DNA from: Xanthomonas prunicola
GTDB taxonomy: Bacteria > Pseudomonadota > Gammaproteobacteria > Xanthomonadales > Xanthomonadaceae
Assembly: GCF_002846205.1 (NCBI RefSeq)
Contig: NZ_PHKV01000001.1
Span: forward strand, 992,001-1,056,000
Direction: 5' to 3'
DNA: 64,000 nt
Part shown: positions 1 through 9,397 of the stretch, piece after piece
How the letters are laid out: each line of letters starts with the position of its first letter
Numbering within the stretch: position 1 is the stretch's first letter
Notes under the pieces: model-generated
Told to the model about the DNA's origin: nothing
The model's database searches: none
Seen by the model: the letters and a program-made list of their open reading frames with translations, nothing else
Translations under genes and position numbers: made by a program

Positions 1-243
1 CACCGTCTTGAGGTGGGTCATGCCGGCGATGCCGGTGACGATGGTCAGAAAGATCACCGGGGCGATGATCATCTTCACCAGCTTGATGAAGGCGTCGCCC
101 AGCGGCTTGAGGCTTTCGGCGAAGGCGGGCTCGAAATGGCCCAGCAGGGCACCCAGTACGATCGCCACCACCACCTGAAAATACAGCTGGCGATAGAAGG
201 GGACGGATGCCGGCACGGGGCCGGCAGGCTTGCTGATGTGCAT
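1..243 (-). CDS. dctA: C4-dicarboxylate/proton-cation symporter DctA (N-terminal part, cut by window start)
   Basis: The first 81 residues of an inner-membrane DAACS-family carrier importing succinate, fumarate and malate. The visible protein starts [10 protein letters not shown], then a first membrane helix ([17 protein letters not shown]), then the family signature around [21 protein letters not shown], which is near-identical in DctA/GltP proteins. The frame is open to the edge, so the C-terminal four fifths lie outside. It is divergent from an anion porin at 527 and close to a hybrid kinase with a DctB-like sensor domain, so dicarboxylate uptake and sensing seem to be grouped here. Confidence 0.93.
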   Translation of the reverse strand, partial: MHISKPAGPVPASVPFYRQLYFQVVVAIVLGALLGHFEPAFAESLKPLGDAFIKLVKMIIAPVIFLTIVTGIAGMTHLKTV

Positions 244-526
244 GACACCACTCCGAGGGACGAGAGGGGGTGCCTGAGCAGGTACCCGTTGCACGCATTC
301 TGGCCATACGTCACAGCCCGGGCCGATAGCCCATTGGTACTACCCCATGTCCAGCGGCTGAACGTCGGCTTACACTTCAGCCGCGCCGCCGCCGGCCGTT
401 AATTCCGTTTAACGCAGACACCGTTTCTGTGCTGCCGTCGCCCGGACCCTGCGCGCTTGCTGAAGACATTCATTGCGACCGCCATGGCAGGACGCCCGGC
501 CCCTCTCATTGCCGAAGACCATACCT

Positions 527-1699
527 ATGCGCCTCAATCTACTTGTCCTCGCGGTGGCTGCCGCCATCGTCCCCGCCGCTGCCAATGCAGCCACCTCGAT
601 CGAAAACTGGCCGACCAAGTACACCTTCGGTGACGGCACCGAGCTGGGTCTGACCGGCAACTACGCCTACGACGACAACAACTTCTCCGGCGACGACCGC
701 CTGGAAGACCGCAACGACTTCCGCCGCAAGGAATTCGGCGCCACCATCAAGAAGAAAGGCGTCTACGACGCCATGGTGTACTACGACTTCGAGTCCAAGC
801 TGTGGCTGGACGTGTTCTACCGGTTCGAGACCAAGGCCCTGTTCGGCCAGGATTACGGCCGCGTGCGCCTGGGCTACATCAAGGTGCCGGTGGGCCTGGA
901 AGCGGTGCAGAGCTCCCGCGCCGGCAGCTTCATGGAACTGGGTCTGCCGAGCCAGGCAGTGTTCGAGGGCCGGCGTACCGGCGTGGAATGGACGCTGGAG
1001 CGCCAGCAATACCTGCTGCAGGCCGGCGCCTACGGCGGCAAGGACCTGCAGGGCGACAACCCCGGCACCACCCAGGCCGTGCATGCGGTGTGGACCCCGT
1101 TCAAGAGCGAAGGCGACGTTGTGCACCTGGGCTTTGCCGGCGCGATCGAAAACCCGCGTGGCTACACCGACGGCCGCGGCGTGTCCTTCAGCCCGCGCGT
1201 GCGTCTGCGGGCGCGCCCGGAGGCGGGCCTGACCGACGTGCGGCTGATCGACACCGGCACCATCCTCGATGTGGACCACGTGATCCGTACCGGCCTGGAA
1301 GGAGTCTGGATCCACGGCCCGTTCTCGCTGCAGAGCGAAGCGCTGCGTGCCGAAGTGGCGCGCAACGCGAACCAGCCGCACTTCATCGCCCAGGGCCAGT
1401 ACATCTACGGCACCTGGTCGCTGACCGGCGAGTCGCGCAGCTATGCGGGCGGCGTGCCGGGCAACATCAAGCCGACGCACGACTACGGCGCGATCGAATT
1501 GACTGCCCGCTACAGCCACCTGAACCTGGAAGACAACAACGTCCATGGCGGCCGTCAGCACGACACCACCATCGGCGCCAACTGGTACCTCACCAGCCAC
1601 TTCAAGTTCCAGGCCAACTACAGCTGGGTGGATTCCTCGCGCAACGGCGTGCATGCAACCCCGCACGTGATGGAGCTGCGTGCGCAGGTGCAGTTCTAA
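527..1699 (+). CDS. OprO/OprP-family outer-membrane anion porin
   Basis: A 390-residue outer-membrane protein of the Porin_O_P family (phosphate/polyphosphate-selective porins). The chosen ATG gives a clean signal peptide (MRLNLLVLAVAAAIVPAAANA) with cleavage after ANA; earlier in-frame starts would put charged residues before it. The body alternates aromatic and polar residues as beta strands do and ends in a phenylalanine (RAQVQF), the usual C-terminal outer-membrane signal. Next to dctA, the likely solutes are dicarboxylate anions rather than phosphate; that substrate is inferred from context only. A second member of the family lies at 14910. Confidence 0.85.
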   Translation: MRLNLLVLAVAAAIVPAAANAATSIENWPTKYTFGDGTELGLTGNYAYDDNNFSGDDRLEDRNDFRRKEFGATIKKKGVYDAMVYYDFESKLWLDVFYRFETKALFGQDYGRVRLGYIKVPVGLEAVQSSRAGSFMELGLPSQAVFEGRRTGVEWTLERQQYLLQAGAYGGKDLQGDNPGTTQAVHAVWTPFKSEGDVVHLGFAGAIENPRGYTDGRGVSFSPRVRLRARPEAGLTDVRLIDTGTILDVDHVIRTGLEGVWIHGPFSLQSEALRAEVARNANQPHFIAQGQYIYGTWSLTGESRSYAGGVPGNIKPTHDYGAIELTARYSHLNLEDNNVHGGRQHDTTIGANWYLTSHFKFQANYSWVDSSRNGVHATPHVMELRAQVQF

Positions 1700-1834
1700 G
1701 CAACACTGAGGCCCTGCAGCACGCCGGCGATTCGCTCCGGCGCGCTCTGTAGCGATTCGCAACAGCCTTTTGCCACGGCCGCATCCATCACGGGTGCGGC
1801 CGTGGTCGTTTTGGGCGCTGGTCCAACCTGCGAT

Positions 1835-1980
1835 GAGGGCGACCAACAAAACGTCGCCAGCAGCCGTCAGGCGGGCGTGGACCGCGCGCTCAGAACCGCA
1901 GTCTCCGAGTGGCACATGCCGTACCGAGCACCGGCCGCGCCCAGCTGGCGATGCGCACAGGTGTTTTGTTAGCCGCTCTC
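1835..1980 (+). repeat. Short dispersed repeat with terminal inverted repeats, family 1 copy 1
   Basis: A 146-bp element matching copies at 10332 and 26164. Its left end (GAGGGCGACCAACAAAACG) and the reverse complement of its right end match at about 15 of 19 positions. It holds no gene and has the size and shape of a non-autonomous miniature transposable element. It ends 45 bp before the start codon of the hybrid kinase and fills most of the 1700-2025 gap. In-frame readthrough of it makes the kinase frame look longer than it is. Confidence 0.8.
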
Positions 1981-2025
1981 AGTGATGGCTGCGCGATCCG
2001 CCGGCACACCGCCATACTTGCAGCC

Positions 2026-4671
2026 ATGTACGCATCGCAACGCCGCCGTCTGCTGCTCACCCTGTCCATCGTGCTGGGCGGCATGGTGGTGGCCATGGTC
2101 GCGGCCGGGCGCTTCGTCGAACAAAGCGCGCTGCACGATGAAAGCGCCACTGTGCGCCGCCAGCTGCGCCTGTACGCGCAGGCGCTGCAGCAGCGCATCG
2201 ACCGCTATCGCACGTTGCCGCAGATTCTGGCGTTGGACCCGGAGCTACGTGCCGCCGTGTCCGGCCCACTGTCGCCGGCACAGGTGGATGCGCTCAATCG
2301 CAAGCTCGAACGCGCCAACAACGTTACCCAATCGTCCACGCTGACCTTGATCAACCGCGATGGCGTGGCGCTGGCGGCCAGCAACTGGCGGGCGCCGCGC
2401 AGCAACGTTGGCGTGGATTACGCCTTCCGCCCGTATTACCAGCAGGCTTTGGCCACCGGCAGCGGCAGCTTCTACGGCATCGGCATGACCACCAGCGAGC
2501 CAGGCTATTTCCTGTCGCAGGCCATTGTCGACGGCGCCGGCCAGGTGCAGGGCGTGGTGGTGATCAAGATTGTGCTGGCTGCGCTGGAACGCGAGTGGCT
2601 GCAGACCCCGGATATCGTGCTGGCATCGGACGCACACGATGTGGTGTTTCTGTCCAGCCGGCCGGAATGGCGCTACCGCATGCTGGCCCCGCTCAGCGAC
2701 CGCGATCGCCGCGAACTGCAGAGCACCCGCCAGTACGCCGATCAGGAGTTGCTGCCGCTCCGGCGCCGACTGATCGAGCAGACCGGCTACGGCGGCGTGC
2801 TGGCCGACATCCGCGACCCGCCGCTCGGCGCGCAGGTGCTGTGGCAGACCCTGGAAGTGCCCGAAAGCGGCTGGCGCCTGCACCTGCTGCACGACACCCG
2901 CGCCAGCGCCGCTGCCGGCCGCGCCGCGGCGATTGCCGCCGCCGGCGCATGGCTGGCGCTGGCCTTGCTGTGGTTGTTCGTGCAGCAACGGCGGCGGCTG
3001 TCGGCGTTGCGCCAGCGTAGCCGGCACGAACTGGAAACCCTGTTGCAGCAACACGCCGAAGAACTGCGCACCGCGCAGGACGGCGTGGTTACCGCCGCCC
3101 AGCAGGCCAATGCCGGCCTGAGCCGCAGCCTGGAACATCTGCCGCAAGGCGTGGTGGTGATCGACGAGGCGCTCAACCTGGTGGCGTGGAATTCGCGCTA
3201 TGTGGAACTGTTCCGTTTCCCGCAGGAGCTGCTGAAGATCGGCCGCCCGATCGAAGACCTGTTCCGCTTCAATGCACGCCGCGGCTTGCTGGGGCCAGGA
3301 CCGATCGAAGCGGCGATCGAGCGGCGCCTGAATCACTTGCGCAGCGGCAAACCGCATATGCGCGAGAGCGAAAAAGAAGACGGCACCGTGCTGGAAATCC
3401 GTGGCAACCCGCTGCCCGATGGCGGCTTTGTCACCAGTTACGCCGACATCACCAGCTACAAGAACGCCGCACGCGAACTGCGCTCGCTGGCCGACGCGCT
3501 GGAACACCGCGTGGCCGAACGTACCCGCGATCTGGCGGCGGCCAAGCGCGAGGCCGAAAGCGCCAACCGCTACAAAACCCGCTTCGTCGCCTCGGCGGTG
3601 CACGACCTGCTGCAGCCGCTCAACGCTGCGCGCATGTTCGTCTCGGTGTTACGTGGGCAAGTGCGCGAGGCTGGCAGCGCGCGCGTGGTCGACAACATCG
3701 ACGGAGCGCTGGCAGCGCAGGACGCCATCCTCAACAGTTTGCTCGACATCTCGCGCCTGGAAGCCGGCAGCCTGAAGACCCAGGTGCGCGACTTTGCGCT
3801 GGCACCCTTGCTGGACACCTTGGCGCGCGAATTCGGCATCCTGGCCGAAGATCGCGGGCTGGTGCTGGAATCGGTACCCACCTCGGCGGTGGTGTTGAGC
3901 GATGAAAACCTGCTGCGCCGCATCCTGCAGAACTTTCTCTCCAACGCCATCCGCTACACGCCGCGCGGACGCGTACTGATCGGCTGCCGTCGCCGCGGCG
4001 GCTGGCTGCGCATCGAGGTGCACGACCAGGGTCCTGGCATTCCGGATGCCTTGCAGCACGAAATTTTCGAAGAATTCCGCCGCCTGGATGACGGTGTTGC
4101 CAACGACCGCGGTGCGGGACTGGGACTGGCCATCGTCGAGCGCATCGGCCGCCTGCTCGGCCATCGCATCGGGCTGCGCTCCACACTGGGCAGTGGCAGC
4201 GTGTTTTCGGTGACCGTGCCGCTGGGCGAACGCGCTGCAATCGCACGCCACCTGCCAGCGCCCGCCACGACGGCAGAACACGGCAACGACCCCATCCTGC
4301 ATGGCTGCCGCGTGTGGTGCGTGGACGATGAGCCACTGGTGTGCGAGGCCACCCGCACCCTGCTGGAACGCTGGGAATGCCGCGTGGATTTTGCCGGCGG
4401 CCCGGATGAGGCAGTGAACGCTGCCAATGCGGATGAGGTACCGGAATTGCTGCTGCTGGATGTGCGCATGGGCACGCATTACGGTCCCATGCTGCTGCCG
4501 CAACTGGTACAGCGCTGGCAACGCGAACCGCGCGTGATCCTGGTCACCGCAGAACCCGACCCCGTCCTGCGCGAGCATGCACTGGACCTGGGCTGGGGCT
4601 TTCTGTCCAAACCGGTACGTCCGCCTGCCCTGCGTGCGCTGGTGACGCAGATGCTGATGCGGCGCGGATAG
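2026..4671 (+). CDS. Hybrid sensor histidine kinase with DctB-like dCache, PAS, kinase and receiver domains
   Basis: An 881-residue inner-membrane hybrid kinase. Order: membrane helix at about 9-28; periplasmic double-Cache domain to about 295, whose segment VDYAFRPYYQQAL then FYGIGMTTSEPGYFLS closely resembles the DctB/DctS dicarboxylate sensors; second helix at about 300-322; coiled coil; PAS domain at about 370-485; HisKA domain with phospho-acceptor His526 (AVHDLLQPLN); ATPase domain (N box QNFLSNAIRY, G boxes DQGPGI and GAGLGLAI); receiver domain with Asp812 (LLLLDVRMG). Start chosen at the ATG before YASQRRR because a repeat lies upstream. The ligand is probably a C4-dicarboxylate, given dctA nearby. 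No response regulator adjoins it; the LuxR-type one at 10599 is the nearest candidate. Confidence 0.9.
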   Translation: MYASQRRRLLLTLSIVLGGMVVAMVAAGRFVEQSALHDESATVRRQLRLYAQALQQRIDRYRTLPQILALDPELRAAVSGPLSPAQVDALNRKLERANNVTQSSTLTLINRDGVALAASNWRAPRSNVGVDYAFRPYYQQALATGSGSFYGIGMTTSEPGYFLSQAIVDGAGQVQGVVVIKIVLAALEREWLQTPDIVLASDAHDVVFLSSRPEWRYRMLAPLSDRDRRELQSTRQYADQELLPLRRRLIEQTGYGGVLADIRDPPLGAQVLWQTLEVPESGWRLHLLHDTRASAAAGRAAAIAAAGAWLALALLWLFVQQRRRLSALRQRSRHELETLLQQHAEELRTAQDGVVTAAQQANAGLSRSLEHLPQGVVVIDEALNLVAWNSRYVELFRFPQELLKIGRPIEDLFRFNARRGLLGPGPIEAAIERRLNHLRSGKPHMRESEKEDGTVLEIRGNPLPDGGFVTSYADITSYKNAARELRSLADALEHRVAERTRDLAAAKREAESANRYKTRFVASAVHDLLQPLNAARMFVSVLRGQVREAGSARVVDNIDGALAAQDAILNSLLDISRLEAGSLKTQVRDFALAPLLDTLAREFGILAEDRGLVLESVPTSAVVLSDENLLRRILQNFLSNAIRYTPRGRVLIGCRRRGGWLRIEVHDQGPGIPDALQHEIFEEFRRLDDGVANDRGAGLGLAIVERIGRLLGHRIGLRSTLGSGSVFSVTVPLGERAAIARHLPAPATTAEHGNDPILHGCRVWCVDDEPLVCEATRTLLERWECRVDFAGGPDEAVNAANADEVPELLLLDVRMGTHYGPMLLPQLVQRWQREPRVILVTAEPDPVLREHALDLGWGFLSKPVRPPALRALVTQMLMRRG

Positions 4672-5010
4672 GCGCGACGGCCCGCGCTAGATGCCTGGCC
4701 GCACTTGAACGACCCCGGCAGCGCATGCACCGATCAGGGGTGATCGGCGTGTCGTCAAAACGATGGAGCGCCTGCGGCAATAACGTAGACCGATCAATCG
4801 CCATCCCCGGCAGAAACTCCAGCCGCAGCCAGCACGTGCACCGTGCCCGTGGTAGCAAGGCGACTGAGCGCTAGCACTGCTTCAGCACGACTGATGTTCA
4901 AACCACATCAGTCGATGAGAAAGCAGCAATTATCAACATCGACCATCTCCACCAGAATCGGGTGCCTCAGATGTCATACGTACGTGCATACCTATCGTGG
5001 AGGGCGATTG
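4672..5010. other. Intergenic region upstream of the tricarboxylate symporter
   Basis: 339 bp without a convincing gene. It carries a perfect inverted repeat at 4888-4914, listed separately, and a GGAGGG ribosome-binding site at about 4999-5004 for the MFS gene at 5011. Nothing else is recognised. Confidence 0.6.
4888..4914. promoter_or_regulatory. Perfect 27-bp inverted repeat upstream of the MFS tricarboxylate symporter
   Basis: Arms CGACTGATGT and ACATCAGTCG are exactly complementary over 10 bp and separated by 7 bp (TCAAACC). It ends 96 bp before the symporter start. There is no T-run, so an operator is more likely than a terminator. It could be the site of the LysR regulator encoded at 7101 or of another regulator; no binding data can be read from sequence. 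Confidence 0.5.
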
Positions 5011-6333
5011 ATGCAGACTTCCCGCATTGAGGCAACACAGCAGTCGAAACTTGGGATGGTGCTGAGGGTGACCTCGGGCAACTTCCTCGAGCAGTTCGAC
5101 TTTTTCCTATTCGGTTTCTACGCAACGCAGATCGCCGCAGCGTTCTTCCCGGCGAGCAACGAATTCGCTTCGTTGATGATGACGTTCGCCGTGTTTGGTG
5201 CGGGCTTCTTGATGCGGCCGTTGGGTGCGGTGATCCTGGGCGCCTACATCGACGATGTCGGACGTCGCAAAGGCTTGATCGTCACCTTGGCGATCATGGC
5301 CAGCGGTACCGTCCTGATCGTGCTGGTGCCAGGCTACGCCAGCATTGGTTTGTGGGCCCCGGCACTGGTGCTGCTCGGCCGCTTGCTGCAAGGATTCTCG
5401 GCCGGTGCCGAAATGGGCGGCGTGTCGGTCTATCTGGCTGAGATGGCGACGCCGGGTCGGCGCGGCTTCTATGCCAGTTGGCAATCGGCCAGCCAGCAGC
5501 TTGCCATCGTCGCTGCGGCCGCGATCGGGTTTGCGCTCAATCAGCTCATGGCGTCGCAGGATCTGGCGCAATGGGGCTGGCGGATTCCCTTTGCCATCGG
5601 TTGCGTCATCATCCCTTTCATCTTCTTGCTGCGGCGAAGCCTGGAAGAGACTGCGGAGTTTGCGCAGCGCCGGCAGCCGGTCACGATGAAGCAGGTGATG
5701 CGTGGGCTGGCGAACAATGCCAGCATCGTGATCGCCGGCGGCTTGATGGTCGCGCTGACGACGACCGCGTTCTATCTGATCACCGTGTACGCACCGACGT
5801 TTGGCAAGAGTGTGCTCAAACTCAGCACCGGTGATGCGTTGATCGTGACACTGCTGGTGGGCGTGTCCAATTTCATTTGGCTCCCCATCGGCGGCGCGCT
5901 CAGCGACCGCATCGGTCGCAAGCCGCTGCTGGTGACCATGGCGGTGGTGTGCCTGCTGACTGCCTACCCGGTGCTCGCGTTCCTTGCCGCCGCACCGAGC
6001 TTTGCGCATATGTTGCAGGCGTTGCTGTGGCTGTCCTTCCTCTATGGCATCTACAACGGCGCCATGATTCCCGCACTCACCGAACTCATGCCGGCACATG
6101 TGCGGGTGGCAGGCTTCTCGCTCGCCTACAGCCTGGCGACCGCCGTGTTTGGCGGCTTTACGCCGGTGATGTCCACTTGGCTGATCCATGTCACTGGCGA
6201 CAAGGCAGCGCCTGGTTACTGGCTGATGTTCGCGTCGGTGTGCGCGCTGGGGGCCACGCTGTTTCTGTATCGCCGCCAAGGCAATCCAGCGACGGCGACC
6301 GGCCTGGATTCTGCGGCAGGAGCGACGAAATGA
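5011..6333 (+). CDS. MFS tricarboxylate/proton symporter (CitA/TcuC type)
   Basis: A 440-residue inner-membrane carrier of the metabolite:H+ symporter branch of the major facilitator superfamily, the branch that holds citrate (CitA) and tricarballylate (TcuC) transporters. It begins [17 protein letters not shown], typical of this branch, and has the conserved loop [10 protein letters not shown] after helix 2 and its repeat DRIGRKPLL after helix 8, with about 12 membrane segments. The ATG at 5011 follows a GGAGGG site. Its stop overlaps the start of the ModA-like gene (ATGA), so the two are co-translated. Citrate, tricarballylate or aconitate are possible substrates; the partner gene favours aconitate. 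Confidence 0.87.
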   Translation: MQTSRIEATQQSKLGMVLRVTSGNFLEQFDFFLFGFYATQIAAAFFPASNEFASLMMTFAVFGAGFLMRPLGAVILGAYIDDVGRRKGLIVTLAIMASGTVLIVLVPGYASIGLWAPALVLLGRLLQGFSAGAEMGGVSVYLAEMATPGRRGFYASWQSASQQLAIVAAAAIGFALNQLMASQDLAQWGWRIPFAIGCVIIPFIFLLRRSLEETAEFAQRRQPVTMKQVMRGLANNASIVIAGGLMVALTTTAFYLITVYAPTFGKSVLKLSTGDALIVTLLVGVSNFIWLPIGGALSDRIGRKPLLVTMAVVCLLTAYPVLAFLAAAPSFAHMLQALLWLSFLYGIYNGAMIPALTELMPAHVRVAGFSLAYSLATAVFGGFTPVMSTWLIHVTGDKAAPGYWLMFASVCALGATLFLYRRQGNPATATGLDSAAGATK

Positions 6334-7109
6334 TGCGGAGCAGGTGGAAAAAATGGTTGGCTGCGATCATTGCAACGGTTTTGCTGTCCACAGCGGCGGG
6401 CGCACAGGAGTTGACCGTGATGACCTCCGGCGGTTTCACGGCCGCCTTCGATCGCCTGGCGCCGCAATACACCAAGCAGACCGGGGTGAAGGTCACCACG
6501 CTGCTCGGTCCTTCAATGGGCGAGACGCCACAAGCGATTCCCAACCGGCTCGCCCATGGGGAGCATGCCGATGTGGTGATCATGGTCGGTAGCGCGCTGC
6601 AGAAGCTGATCGACACAGGCCTGGTAGACCCGGCATCGCGGGTGGAACTGGCCGACTCCAGAATCGGCATGGTGGTGCGCAGCGGTGCACCCAAACCGCA
6701 GATCGACAGCGTCGACCACTTCAAACAGACGTTGCTGCACGCCGATTCGGTGGCCTACTCCGACAGCGCCAGCGGCGTCTACATCGAGACCACGCTGTTC
6801 AAGCAGTTGCATATCGAAGGCCCGATGATGGCCAAGAGCAAGAAGATCCCGCGCATCCCGGTGGGCACGGTGGTAGCCGATGGCAGCTATCAGCTCGGCT
6901 TTCAGCAGGTGGCCGAACTGCTTCCGGTGGCAGGCGTGGATTTTGTCGGCAAGATTCCCGAACCGCTGCAGTCGATCACGCGCTATGCGGCGGGTGTTCC
7001 GGTCAACGCGGAGCATCCGGAGGCGGCCAAGCGCCTGCTTGCGTACCTGCAGTCGGGTGATGCGCAGGCAGTTGCGCGCGTGACTGGTCTGGACCCGGTC
7101 TCACCCTGA
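6330..7109 (+). CDS. ModA-like periplasmic binding-fold protein, probable aconitate isomerase
   Basis: A 259-residue exported protein with a signal peptide ([19 protein letters not shown], cut near 25) and the type 2 periplasmic-binding fold of the molybdate-binding family ([19 protein letters not shown] at the mature start). No ABC permease or ATPase is nearby. It is translationally coupled to an MFS tricarboxylate carrier and flanked by a LysR gene. From memory, aconitate isomerase of Pseudomonas sp. WU-0701 is a periplasmic ModA-like protein of about this length with a similar signal peptide, which fits this setting. It would convert trans- to cis-aconitate in the periplasm. Assigning the enzyme is inference; the plain family call is a molybdate-type substrate-binding protein. 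Confidence 0.72.
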   Translation: MMRSRWKKWLAAIIATVLLSTAAGAQELTVMTSGGFTAAFDRLAPQYTKQTGVKVTTLLGPSMGETPQAIPNRLAHGEHADVVIMVGSALQKLIDTGLVDPASRVELADSRIGMVVRSGAPKPQIDSVDHFKQTLLHADSVAYSDSASGVYIETTLFKQLHIEGPMMAKSKKIPRIPVGTVVADGSYQLGFQQVAELLPVAGVDFVGKIPEPLQSITRYAAGVPVNAEHPEAAKRLLAYLQSGDAQAVARVTGLDPVSP

Positions 7110-8003
7110 GCGTGCGGGCATCCGTCGCACCAGTTCCGCCAGTTCCAGCGCGGTAGGTGTCAGCGTACGTCCGCGACGTTTGAGGATTCCCACGTTGCGC
7201 GACACCTCTGGCTCGACCAGCGGCACCGTCGCCAGCACCGGATGCGGGCCGGACGGCATTGCGATCGACGGCACGGCGGCAATGCCGACGCCGGCCTCCA
7301 CCAATCCCAGCAACGTGGTGACATGCCGGGTCTCGCAGATGCTCGGCTTGTCCGGCGTGAATGCAGACAGCGCCCGATCCAGCACCAGACGATTGCCCGA
7401 TGTCTTGTCGAGCGTGATGTAGTCGTAACCGTACGCTTCCTGCCAGCTGACCTGTGCGCGCCCGGACAAGGGATGGTCTTGGCGGCAGGCAATCACATAG
7501 CGCTCTTGCAGCAACGGTTCGAACTCGACCTCCGGCGCCAGGTTGCCACTGAAGCTGACGCCGAAATCCGCTTCGCCGGAGGCCACTGCCGCACTGACGT
7601 GACTGGCGCTGCCATCGAACAGCCTGATGCGGATCTTCGGAAACAGCTGATGCAGCCCGTGGATCGCCTGGGGCATGAAGTAGTACGCCGCCGATGGCAC
7701 ACAGGCTACGGTCACCGTGCCCATCCTGCTGGAGCCTGCATCGCCAATGCTCATCAGCGCCATATCCAGATCGTCGAGCATGCGCTCGACCTGGGGCATG
7801 AACGCCTGGCCGACGGTGGTGAGCGAGACCTTGCGCGTGGTGCGCTCGAACAGCTTGACGTTCAACGCCGACTCGAGCTTGTCGATCCTGCGACTCAGCG
7901 CCGGCTGCGTGATGCGAATACGTTCGGCAGCGCGGCGAAAGCTGCCGTTCTCGGCAACCGCACGGAACGCCTGCAGATCGTTGAGGTCGAATTTGATGGT
8001 CAC
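7101..8003 (-). CDS. LysR-family transcriptional regulator
   Basis: A 300-residue regulator starting at GTG. The N-terminal winged helix-turn-helix (DLNDLQAFRAVAENGSFRRA, then TQPALSRRIDKLE) is typical of LysR, followed by a substrate-binding domain from about 90. It is convergent with the ModA-like gene and their 3' ends overlap by 9 bp. It is the only regulator beside the symporter/isomerase pair, so control of that pair by a tricarboxylate is likely but not shown. The inverted repeat at 4888 is a candidate site. Confidence 0.88.
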   Translation of the reverse strand: MTIKFDLNDLQAFRAVAENGSFRRAAERIRITQPALSRRIDKLESALNVKLFERTTRKVSLTTVGQAFMPQVERMLDDLDMALMSIGDAGSSRMGTVTVACVPSAAYYFMPQAIHGLHQLFPKIRIRLFDGSASHVSAAVASGEADFGVSFSGNLAPEVEFEPLLQERYVIACRQDHPLSGRAQVSWQEAYGYDYITLDKTSGNRLVLDRALSAFTPDKPSICETRHVTTLLGLVEAGVGIAAVPSIAMPSGPHPVLATVPLVEPEVSRNVGILKRRGRTLTPTALELAELVRRMPARSG

Positions 8004-8310
8004 GATGCCGCAGCTTCAGTGGTCGATGGCGGTCGCACTAGCATAGACCCTTGCCTGCTGCGCCGCGTGTGGCGCTGAGAGCGTCATTGCATGCGGGTGT
8101 CGTGCGTGCGTGTGACTTGGCAAGCGCCGCCACTGACATCGAACGCGACGCAGCGCCACACCCTGCAAGGCACTGCCTTGTGCGATGGCGCTGCATCGAC
8201 CATTCGGACGATCAGGCAAGGATGCCGGATAACCAGGCTCACGCTCCCTCCCCGCGCCGCGGCACAGTGGCTGGCAACACGCACCACGCCACTAACGGGA
8301 GACATCACGC
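8004..8310. other. Intergenic region between the LysR gene and the aldo/keto reductase operon
   Basis: 307 bp between divergent genes. It should hold both promoters. I recognise no repeat, RNA gene or clear operator in it. Confidence 0.5.
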
Positions 8311-9381
8311 ATGCATCAGCCACGCTCACTGGACCACTACCGCCTGCTCGGCCGCTCCGGCCTGCGCGTCTGCCCACTGGCGCTGGGCACCATGACCTTC
8401 GGTGAAGCATGGGGCTGGGGCGCCGACGCGGGCGAAGCCCAGCGCATCTTCGATGCCTACGCCGATCGCGGCGGCAATTTCATCGACACTGCGGTGAACT
8501 ACACCAACGGCGGCTCCGAACGCATCCTCGGCGAGTTGCTCAAGGACCGTCGCGAACGCTTCGTGCTGGCCACCAAATTCACCATGGCGCGCGATGCGGA
8601 CAATATCAATTCCGGCGGCAATCATCGCCTGAACCTGATCCGCTCGGTGGAAACCAGCCTGCGCCAGCTCGCCACCGACCGGATCGACCTGCTGTATTTG
8701 CACGCCTGGGATTTCACCACCGCACCGGACGAAGTGATGCGTGGGCTGGAGCATCTGGTGCAATCGGGCAAGGTGCTCTACCTGGGCATCTGCAATACGC
8801 CGGCCTGGCGCGTGGCGCAATTGCAGACCCTGGCCGATCTGCGCGGCTGGTCGCCGCTGGTGGCGCTGCAGATCGAGTACAGCCTGGTCGAGCGCAGCGT
8901 CGAACATGAGCTGCTGCCGATGGCGCGCGAACTCGGCCTGGGTGTATTGCCGTGGTCGCCGTTGGGTGGGGGCATCCTCACCGGCAAGTACAGCCACGCC
9001 GATCTCTCCGACGACAATGCGGCGGAGGTGTCGCGCAGCCGCAAGGGCGTGATCGCCTCGACCGGGCATCTCACTGCGCGCTCGCTGGAGATTGCCGAGG
9101 TGGTCGGAGCGGTCGCCGATGAACTGGGCGCGTCGCGCTCGCAGGTGGCGCTGGCCTGGACCCTGCGCAACCCGGCCGTGGTTTCGCCGGTGATGGGCGC
9201 ACGCACGTTGCAACAGGCCGAAGACAACTTCGGTGCGCTGGAGATCGTGCTCAGCGACGACCAGATCGCGCGCCTGGATGCCGTCAGCGCAGTGCCGCCG
9301 ATTTTCCCAGAACGCTTCATCGGCAGGCCGATGGCGCAGCAGTTGATCTACGGCACCCATCACGTGCAGCTGCGCACCTGA
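8311..9381 (+). CDS. Aldo/keto reductase
   Basis: A 356-residue NAD(P)H-dependent oxidoreductase with the AKR barrel. Catalytic residues are visible: the DTAVNYTNG segment (Asp and Tyr), the lysine in LATKFT and the histidine in LLYLHAWD. The cofactor end carries PVMGARTLQQ with the usual late arginine. It resembles the Gra-orange/YajO-like subgroup acting on small aldehydes and ketones; the substrate is unknown. It is followed after 16 bp by a SnoaL-like gene and then an overlapping Atu4866-like gene, forming an operon of an oxidoreductase with two small exported proteins. Confidence 0.9.
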   Translation: MHQPRSLDHYRLLGRSGLRVCPLALGTMTFGEAWGWGADAGEAQRIFDAYADRGGNFIDTAVNYTNGGSERILGELLKDRRERFVLATKFTMARDADNINSGGNHRLNLIRSVETSLRQLATDRIDLLYLHAWDFTTAPDEVMRGLEHLVQSGKVLYLGICNTPAWRVAQLQTLADLRGWSPLVALQIEYSLVERSVEHELLPMARELGLGVLPWSPLGGGILTGKYSHADLSDDNAAEVSRSRKGVIASTGHLTARSLEIAEVVGAVADELGASRSQVALAWTLRNPAVVSPVMGARTLQQAEDNFGALEIVLSDDQIARLDAVSAVPPIFPERFIGRPMAQQLIYGTHHVQLRT

Positions 9382-9397
9382 TTCCCTCGGAGTCCTC

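Noticed and set aside
1731..1760. Two TTCGC boxes resembling a plant-inducible-promoter (PIP) box
   Set aside because: The spacing is 20 bp, not the 15 bp required for an HrpX-type box, and the next gene is not an effector.
539..1915. 458-residue open frame on the minus strand opposite the porin gene
   Set aside because: It is antisense to a well-supported porin, rich in His/Ala/Val/Gly with no domain; typical of high-GC shadow frames.
1770..1985. Short frame through the family 1 repeat
   Set aside because: It is repeat sequence read by chance; equivalent frames differ between repeat copies.
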